A stretch of DNA of 21,510 bases from JADHUC01 sp964617665 (GTDB taxonomy: Bacteria > Planctomycetota > Planctomycetia > Pirellulales > Pirellulaceae), in contig CAZUAH010000223.1 of assembly GCA_964617665.1 (NCBI GenBank), positions 1 to 21,510 on the forward strand. The letters run 5' to 3'. Position 1 is the first letter of the stretch, and every line of letters starts with the position of its first letter. Of this stretch, positions 17,562-21,510 are shown in pieces. The position numbers were made by a program, and so were the translations under genes. The notes under the pieces were generated by a model. The model saw only the letters and a list, made by a program, of their open reading frames with translations. It searched no databases and was not told where the DNA came from.

Positions 17562-18529
17562 TTGCTACATTCCTCAATCGACGCTCCTTGATTGTTGGCG
17601 CCCGCAACGCATACTTCGATTTCGTCGGGACGTGCGTGTTCGGTCATGCGGTTGGCAAACTCTTCGGCTCTGACCTCGTCCGACAGAATGGCAAACAGTG
17701 TCGGTCCCCACGAGCTCTGCCCGATGCCGGCGACGCCCAGCGACTGGGCCGTTTCCACTAACTCGGACAAACTTCGACCGTTGTATGGGCCGCCCTGCAC
17801 TTTGGCGAAACACATTCCCGCCACTCGCCCGTATCGGTAAACGCTGTCGCTGAACGAATCAAACTGGCCGGTCGCCGCAGCTGGCACCATGCGCTGGCGG
17901 ACTTCTTCGATCAGCTCTGCGGTCGCCTCGCGCGGCACGGGCGGAAGCCGGTCGAATGCGTCTTGCTCGTCCGTCCCCCACAATCCGCTGCCCGCGCGTG
18001 GACGGATCAAAACAAAACGCCACTCGGATGGCAGCGACAAAGAGACATCCAACGGTGCGATGCGCTCACTCGGAAGCTTGCCGCGTTCGACGATCAGACC
18101 TCCATGCGCGAAGCCATAAGTGCCAACCGCAGACCGGAGGCCGCGTCCCACGCTCATCGCCAATTCGGCAGGTGACGAAGTGGATGATTCGAGAAACGCG
18201 TTCAATCCCGCCGCAACCGACAGGCCGAGTTGCGTGCCTACGCCCAAGCCGACGTGTTGCGGCTCGGCCGACAGGACCTCGATTCGGCACGGGAGTCTTT
18301 CCGATACGCCGCGAAAATCCGCCCAACGATTGGCGAACATCATCGCCCGCTCGGCCAGTGGGCCAACGGTGTCTAACTCCTCGGCAGCACTGATTCGTAA
18401 TCGCACGGCTGGCCGGTCGACCATCACGCCGACACCGCCGTTCTGGCGTCCATCGGGTTGGCCGAACGAAAAGAGCCCAAAATGCAGCCGGCTGGGAGCA
18501 GTGACATCAACGACGCGACCGGAAATCAC
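17558..18529 (-). CDS. Beta-ribofuranosylaminobenzene 5'-phosphate synthase-like GHMP-family protein
   Basis: A 323-residue GHMP-superfamily protein. It closely resembles beta-RFAP synthase (MptG), which condenses PRPP with 4-hydroxybenzoate or 4-aminobenzoate in the first committed step of methanopterin synthesis. The signature APSRLHFGLFSFG (11-23) with GGVGVMVDRP (31-40), the glycine-rich loop VGLGVGTQLGL (93-103) and YGFAHGGLIVERG (138-150) are all visible. It begins with GTG and overlaps the end of the DUF447 gene by four bases (GTGA), so the two are translated together. Its stop codon lies inside an inverted repeat. In planctomycetes the cofactor supports formaldehyde oxidation; the rest of that pathway is not in this window. 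Confidence 0.83.
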   Translation of the reverse strand: MISGRVVDVTAPSRLHFGLFSFGQPDGRQNGGVGVMVDRPAVRLRISAAEELDTVGPLAERAMMFANRWADFRGVSERLPCRIEVLSAEPQHVGLGVGTQLGLSVAAGLNAFLESSTSSPAELAMSVGRGLRSAVGTYGFAHGGLIVERGKLPSERIAPLDVSLSLPSEWRFVLIRPRAGSGLWGTDEQDAFDRLPPVPREATAELIEEVRQRMVPAAATGQFDSFSDSVYRYGRVAGMCFAKVQGGPYNGRSLSELVETAQSLGVAGIGQSSWGPTLFAILSDEVRAEEFANRMTEHARPDEIEVCVAGANNQGASIEECSK

Positions 18530-19149
18530 TTCCTGCGACCTCCGATCGGCTGCACATTCACTTGCGGGAAAGAGATCTTGTTCGACGCCCCCAATCGCTC
18601 CTCGACATATTCGCCCAATAGATCGAAGGCCTTCCGCTCTCGCGGACCTGCAGTCTTGTCGATCAATACTGCCAGACGTCGAAGCTCGTCACGGACCTGA
18701 TCGGCCGACAGGAACTCCAGGCGAGTCGCGAGAATAGCCGCCTCGACAACCGCGTGCTTCGCGCGGCAGAAGCCGAAGAAATCACGAATGCGGCCTTTGG
18801 CTACGACCGTGCAAGCCACCGTGGTGCGTTGGGCCAAGTCTTCCAGCGACGTTACCTCGAACTCGTACCACCGGCAAGCGTCTACGATCACGAGCCCGTC
18901 GACCTTTTTGGCTTTCGCCAGCGAGGGCAAAGGATCCAGCCGCTTCACCGCGGCGCGGGCCAGCAGTTCCACATCGTCCGTAACGTGCAACACGCCTTGG
19001 CGCGTGCGCTTCAGGTTCGCATAGGTCTTTGACGATTTGTACGGCCGAAGAACAAACTGCGTAATCCCATCATCGACCAACGTCCCCATAGGGGCGATGT
19101 TCGTCCGTCCGTCTTCGCAAAGCGTTGTTACAATTCCTTCAAGGATCAC
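18526..19149 (-). CDS. DUF447-family protein linked to methanopterin C1 genes
   Basis: A 207-residue cytosolic protein of the DUF447 family, known from archaea, methylotrophs and planctomycetes. The N-terminus ILEGIVTTLCEDGRTNIAPMG and the segment LRPYKSSKTYANLKRTRQGVLHVTDD (residues 34-59) suggest a split-barrel flavin-reductase-like fold. No catalytic residues can be named. The start is the GTG at 19147-19149, with only a weak AGGTG upstream; no ATG near the N-terminus fits as well. The stop overlaps the GTG start of the beta-RFAP synthase gene, so it shares an operon and probably a pathway with it. Function beyond this association is unknown. Confidence 0.78.
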   Translation of the reverse strand: MILEGIVTTLCEDGRTNIAPMGTLVDDGITQFVLRPYKSSKTYANLKRTRQGVLHVTDDVELLARAAVKRLDPLPSLAKAKKVDGLVIVDACRWYEFEVTSLEDLAQRTTVACTVVAKGRIRDFFGFCRAKHAVVEAAILATRLEFLSADQVRDELRRLAVLIDKTAGPRERKAFDLLGEYVEERLGASNKISFPQVNVQPIGGRRK

Positions 19150-19216
19150 GGAAACACCTGTCTAAGTCTCTCTGCCGCATGCCCCTGCACAAGAAGTGGC
19201 TTCAAAACTCATTCTT

Positions 19217-19284
19217 GGGAGGGCGAAGCTTCCGCTGAGCCGTTTTCTTCCTTGGTTTCGGCTCGACAGGAGCCTCGCCCTCCC
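19217..19284. repeat. 68-bp imperfect inverted repeat (GGGAGGGCGA family)
   Basis: Left arm 19217-19242 (starting GGGAGGGCGAAGCTTCCG, ending GAGCCG) and right arm 19259-19284 (CGGCTC, ending CTCGCCCTCCC) pair at 21 of 26 positions with a 16-base loop. From memory this GGGAGGGCGA-GGCTCC motif recurs between planctomycete genes. Mismatches suggest an older copy. Confidence 0.65.
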
Positions 19285-19391
19285 GTTCCTGAACCCACGT
19301 CTATTCATTATGACCAGTTCCGGCGAATCCTGAAACATCGGGACGGGACAATGCTGGACCTTTCACTTTTTCAAAATGGCGAGATCAACAC

Positions 19392-19441
19392 CCGAAGCGT
19401 AAGCGAGGAGCGAACTTACCAGCCCCGCTCGCGCTTCGCGG
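19392..19441. repeat. Short imperfect inverted repeat (GAAGCGTAAGCGAG family)
   Basis: CCGAAGCGTAAGCGAGG (19392-19408) is partly complementary to CCGCTCGCGCTTCGCGG (19425-19441). GAAGCG pairs with CGCTTC and CGAG with CTCG, leaving TAAG bulged. It is a weaker hairpin than the others in the window. Confidence 0.45.
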
Positions 19442-19592
19442 CAGTGTGATTTCCAGGCGGAAGCGGGATAAGGCGCTCACCGAGGACTTTGGCTCGTTGT
19501 CTCGTGGTCTCCGGACCGCGAGACTTGCCTGACCAATGGTTCTCAGGGGACTACGGGAGACCTGCGGTCAAACTCGCTGTGCCCGGCGGGCC

Positions 19593-19733
19593 TCAGCCCG
19601 ATTCGCGGTGCAGCCGCCAGATGCCTTCAATCTGTTCGATCAGCGCCTGTCGGCTGCGGTCCGGCAGCACGGTGACGCGGTCCTTCTCTCCCGTGCCCCA
19701 ATCGATCACAACCACAAATCGAAAATCCCTTTG
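19593..19733 (-). pseudogene. Fragment of a second tyrosine recombinase / integron integrase
   Basis: On the minus strand, starting 12 bases past the end of the intact integrase and in another frame, about 46 residues read like the catalytic-lysine region of an IntI or XerD-type recombinase: VVVIDWGTGEKDRVTVLPD then RSRQALIEQIEGIWRLHRES. The intact integrase has VREGKGDKDRTTLLAEAVVE at the matching place (residues 168-187). The fragment has GTG where the catalytic lysine motif has GKG, so that lysine is lost, and the frame ends in TGA before the IntI-specific insertion and the HxxR and tyrosine motifs. No N-terminal half is present. It is best read as the remains of an older or duplicated integrase; a chance match is possible because it is short. 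Confidence 0.6.
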
Positions 19734-19744
19734 CCCCGCCACCC

Positions 19745-20782
19745 TCAGCTTTCGGCTCGTCCTTCGCGGCACCGCAGGGCGGCACCCCAAAACCGGTCCA
19801 CCGGACTCTTGACCGCGAAGCCGTTCGATCTCAGGACATGGGTGTAAATCTGCGTTGTACGCACGTCTTTGTGCCCCAACAGCTCTTGCACGGTACGGAT
19901 GTCGGTGTGGTCGGCCAACAAGTGCGTGGCAAATGAATGCCGAAACGTGTGGCAGCCGGCGTGTTTCTGAATGCCGCACTTACGGATCGCCGCGCGCACC
20001 GCCTTTTGTAGATATGACGGATCAAAATGGTGACGGCGACGGGCCCCGCTGCGTGGGTCGACCGAGGGCCGGGCCGCCGGAAACACATATTGCCAGGCCC
20101 ACGACTTGCCGGCATTCGGGTACTTCCGGGCCAGCCCGTAAGGCAACTCGACGCCCGCATAGCCCTCCCTCAGAGCCTGCTCGTGCTCCCTGCGTACCTG
20201 CGCCAAGTGCCGCTTCAACGGCTCCACCACCGCCTCGGCAAGCAGCGTCGTCCGGTCCTTATCTCCTTTGCCTTCCCTCACCGTGACTTGCAGGCGTTCG
20301 AAATCCAGCTCCTTCACGCGCAGCCGCAAACATTCCATCAGCCGCAATCCTCCGCCGTATAGCAGCATGCCCATCAGCCACCGCACGCCCTGCAACTCAT
20401 CGATGATCGCCATCGCCTCTTCCGGCGTAAACACAATGGGTAGCCGCTTGGGCTTCTTGGCGCGAACGACATCGTCCAGCCACCCGAATTCCTTCTGGAG
20501 CACCTCACGGTACAGCAGCAGCAGGGAGGACAAGGCCTGATTCTGCGTCGAGGCAGCCACGTGTCCATCCACGGCCAAGTGCGTCAAGAACGCCTCCACC
20601 TCTTCCTTGCCCATTTCCAACGGGTGACGTTTGTCGTGAAACAGAATGTACCGGCGGATCCAACCCACATAGGCATCCTCGGTACTCCGCGCCAAGTGGC
20701 GGACTCGGCAACGATACCGCACTTGGTCCAACAGCTTGGGTTTCTGAGGTTGAGCCACTGGCGTCTGGTAAGGCTGAGTCAT
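19745..20782 (-). CDS. intI: Integron integrase (tyrosine recombinase)
   Basis: A 345-residue integron integrase that should recombine attC sites with attI. The ATG at 20780-20782 is chosen because AGGAGGA lies six bases upstream; a start 90 bases earlier has no such site. Residues 16-100 form the N-terminal SAM-like DNA-binding domain (TEDAYVGWIRRYILFH). Catalytic residues are R147 (GGGLRLMECLRL), K172 (REGKGDKDR), H278 and R281 (CHTFRHSF), H304 (LLGHKDV) and Y313 (QIYTHV), each one position above the IntI1 numbering. The IntI-specific insertion that separates integron integrases from XerC/XerD is present (LPYGLARKYPNAGKSW, 213-228, then QYVFPA). No frameshift or missing residue is seen, so it should be active. 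It is transcribed away from a run of attC-like sites, the standard integron arrangement. Confidence 0.95.
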   Translation of the reverse strand: MTQPYQTPVAQPQKPKLLDQVRYRCRVRHLARSTEDAYVGWIRRYILFHDKRHPLEMGKEEVEAFLTHLAVDGHVAASTQNQALSSLLLLYREVLQKEFGWLDDVVRAKKPKRLPIVFTPEEAMAIIDELQGVRWLMGMLLYGGGLRLMECLRLRVKELDFERLQVTVREGKGDKDRTTLLAEAVVEPLKRHLAQVRREHEQALREGYAGVELPYGLARKYPNAGKSWAWQYVFPAARPSVDPRSGARRRHHFDPSYLQKAVRAAIRKCGIQKHAGCHTFRHSFATHLLADHTDIRTVQELLGHKDVRTTQIYTHVLRSNGFAVKSPVDRFWGAALRCREGRAES

Positions 20783-20957
20783 GACAAGTCCTCCTGGTTC
20801 AATCGCGGAACCGGACAGGCGGCCAGTATCTTCTGCGACGGGCAGAAGTCCACGATCCGGCCCGTTCCGCAAATGCTAAGTGTACTGGAGTATACTAACG
20901 GAACGGATGTACAGACTTCAAGCTTCTGCCGACGGTTTTTGCGGATTCTCCCGCGCG
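20783..20957. promoter_or_regulatory. intI leader and probable attI region
   Basis: This 175-base stretch between the integrase start and the first recombination point should hold the intI promoter and attI. Visible structures are a hairpin CTTCTGC-GACGG-GCAGAAG (20830-20848), an inverted pair CCGTTCCG (20862-20869) and CGGAACGG (20899-20906), and a palindromic AGTATACT (20889-20896) between them that gives TATACT, a fair -10 box, on both strands. CTTCTGC(C)GACGG occurs twice (20830-20841 and 20923-20935), which recalls the direct repeats of attI1. No LexA box of the CTGT-N8-ACAG kind was found. The exact limits of attI are inferred. Confidence 0.5.
20789..20795 (-). promoter_or_regulatory. 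Strong ribosome binding site of intI
   Basis: The minus strand reads AGGAGGA six bases before the ATG at 20782, a near-perfect Shine-Dalgarno sequence. It settles the start choice and suggests that the integrase is translated well once its message is made. Confidence 0.7.
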
Positions 20958-20973
20958 TTATGCCGCCGAATGG

Positions 20974-21078
20974 GGCCGCGTAGCGCCGCGCGTGGTGCTC
21001 CGCAAAATCGTTGCAAGCCGCAGGGGCTCGATGACTTGCGTCTCCGCAGCCCGTTTGGCCAGTGAGCGTTATGCGGCC
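20974..21078 (+). repeat. attC-like site 1
   Basis: The left arm GGCCGCGTAGCGCC (20974-20987) pairs with AGCGTTATGCGGCC (21065-21078) at 11 of 14 positions. The expected cut is between 21068 and 21069. At 105 bases it fills almost the whole 111-base cassette. Confidence 0.68.
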
Positions 21079-21086
21079 GAACGCAC

Positions 21087-21165
21087 GCCGTATAATACGG
21101 CCACCCCATTCTCGGCATATCCAAACGGGCCGAATGTTCCTGCATCCGCTGCGCGTTATGCCGCC
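21087..21165 (+). repeat. attC-like site 2
   Basis: The left arm around GCCGTATAATACGG (21087-21100) is partly complementary to CGCGTTATGCCGCC (21152-21165), about 7 of 10 over the core. This is the weakest pairing among the complete sites. The expected cut is between 21155 and 21156. Confidence 0.55.
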
Positions 21166-21171
21166 GGATGT

Positions 21172-21277
21172 GGCCGTGTAACACGCTAGCCCAAGGGTGT
21201 AGACATCGTCATAAGCAGCTAACTATCAACAGGTTGCCCACGTGAATCGCGAGTGCGTTACAGCGCGTTATGCGGCC
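21172..21277 (+). repeat. attC-like site 3 (best conserved)
   Basis: GGCCGTGTAACACGCT (21172-21187) and AGCGCGTTATGCGGCC (21262-21277) are complementary at 13 of 16 positions, with GTAAC opposite GTTAT. The expected cut is between 21267 and 21268. A second GCGTTA lies just upstream at 21255-21260 and could be an alternative core. Confidence 0.72.
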
Positions 21278-21289
21278 GAAAACCGCCAT

Positions 21290-21346
21290 CATAAAACACG
21301 CAGCCCGAAAGCAGTAGCTCCACAGAGGGTCTGACTGCGTCTTATG
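21290..21346 (+). repeat. attC-like site 4 (short, altered core)
   Basis: CATAAAACACGCAG (21290-21303) pairs with CTGCGTCTTATG (21335-21346) except for a two-base insertion and one mismatch, matching the unpaired bases typical of folded attC sites. The core reads C^TTATGC instead of G^TTATGC, which would be expected to reduce or abolish cutting. At 57 bases it is near the lower size limit for attC. Confidence 0.65.
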
Positions 21347-21350
21347 CGGA

Positions 21351-21452
21351 CCGCATATCACGCAGCCTGAAGAGGGGGAAATCATCAGAATACGTTTGCA
21401 GCAAAGACCTTGCGAGGATAGACTAACCGACCAGTTGAGGAGTGTTATGCGG
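21351..21452 (+). repeat. attC-like site 5
   Basis: CCGCATATCACGCAGCCTGA (21351-21370) is complementary to the segment 21435-21452 (TTGAGGAGTGTTATGCGG): CCGCATA and CAC pair with GTG and TATGCGG, and CCTGA pairs with TTGAGG after a three-base bulge, like separate R and L boxes. The expected cut is between 21444 and 21445. Confidence 0.68.
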
Positions 21453-21464
21453 CCGTAATTGCCA

Positions 21465-21510
21465 CCATATCAAAACGGAAGACGTACCTCGGGCCGCAGA
21501 AATACAAGTT
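21465..21510 (+). repeat. attC-like site 6, left part only
   Basis: CCATATCAAAACGG (21465-21478) has the same place after the core and a similar sequence to the left arms of sites 4 and 5. Its right arm would lie outside the window. Confidence 0.4.

Larger units (their letters stand above)
19150..19592. other. Gene-free stretch holding two inverted repeats
   Basis: About 440 bases between the DUF447 start and the recombinase remnant. Apart from the inverted repeats at 19217-19284 and 19392-19441, no coding signal is convincing. The leftmost part must contain the promoter of the DUF447/beta-RFAP synthase unit, but no clear -10/-35 pair was found. The frames open here have no recognisable protein. 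Confidence 0.5.
20955..21510 (+). repeat. Array of attC-like recombination sites without cassette ORFs
   Basis: GCGTTATGCSGCCG or a close variant occurs at 20955, 21066, 21153, 21265, 21337 (altered) and 21442. The shared TTATGC starts at 20958, 21069, 21156, 21268, 21342 and 21445, so spacings are 111, 87, 112, 74 and 103 bases. Each core resembles the attC R' box at which integrase cuts (G^TT), and each is matched 50-100 bases to its left by an inverse-complementary R''-like box. No ORF of credible length and composition starts in any of the units. The array runs off the right edge. The orientation, diverging from intI, fits an integron. A non-integron palindromic repeat family is the alternative. 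Confidence 0.78.

Noticed and set aside
19252..19449. A 65-codon plus-strand frame in the gap before the integrase remnant
   Set aside because: It overlaps two inverted repeats, has no ribosome binding site and shows no family resemblance.
20880..20920. LexA box controlling intI
   Set aside because: GTACTGGAGTATAC and AGTATACT are partly symmetric but do not fit the CTGT-N8-ACAG or GAAC-N4-GTTC patterns, so SOS control is not claimed.
20918..21184. An 88-codon open frame on the minus strand and shorter plus-strand frames across the attC-like array
   Set aside because: They run through the recombination cores, consist largely of repeated core sequence, have no ribosome binding site and give low-complexity Arg/Pro/His-rich peptides. 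They are not cassette genes.
20955..21460. CRISPR array
   Set aside because: The repeats are short (about 14 bases), diverged and unevenly spaced (74-112 bases), and no cas gene is present; the integrase context explains them better.

Overview
The window (about 21.5 kb, moderately GC-rich) looks like chromosome from a member of the Planctomycetes, probably a Pirellula/Rhodopirellula-like lineage, possibly uncultured. The evidence is the combination of a MetX-MetW fusion, secreted PD40/c-type cytochrome and PQQ-propeller proteins, tetrahydromethanopterin-type C1 genes (beta-RFAP synthase plus DUF447), a GH10 xylanase with an N-terminal beta domain, and several long inverted repeats of the kind scattered through planctomycete genomes. 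This placement comes from recognised families; no 16S rRNA or marker tree is available here.

Layout. 1-2.7 kb (minus strand): a secreted ADP-ribosylglycohydrolase-like protein followed with no gap by an Ap4A phosphorylase-like HIT-superfamily enzyme. 2.85-4.05 kb (plus): a secreted protein of unknown function with C-terminal beta repeats. 4.2-8.2 kb (minus): a sulfur amino acid block, in transcription order an ATC-hydrolase-family protein, MetY, and a MetX-MetW fusion; MetX and MetY would together turn homoserine into homocysteine. 8.36-12.3 kb (plus): a secreted GH10 xylanase and a secreted PD40/three-heme protein related to the hydrazine synthase alpha subunit fold. 12.4-12.8 kb (minus): an ArsC-type reductase. 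12.97-17.5 kb (plus): a 1504-residue membrane-anchored multidomain protein with a PQQ-type propeller. 17.56-19.15 kb (minus): a GTGA-overlapped pair, DUF447 then beta-RFAP synthase, pointing to methanopterin C1 metabolism.

19.2-21.5 kb is an integron. A full-length, apparently intact IntI (345 aa, all six catalytic positions one residue offset from IntI1) is read leftward, a fragment of a second tyrosine recombinase lies just past its stop, and a run of six attC-like sites reads rightward from it. The cassettes between recombination points are only 74-112 bp and hold no credible ORF, so each is little more than the recombination site itself. This ORF-less array is the most unusual feature of the window and continues past its right edge.

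Every convergent gene junction, and two other intergenic gaps, contains a long imperfect inverted repeat, each from a different sequence family. They may act as bidirectional terminators or be remnants of short dispersed elements. No rRNA, tRNA, CRISPR array or complete insertion sequence was seen.
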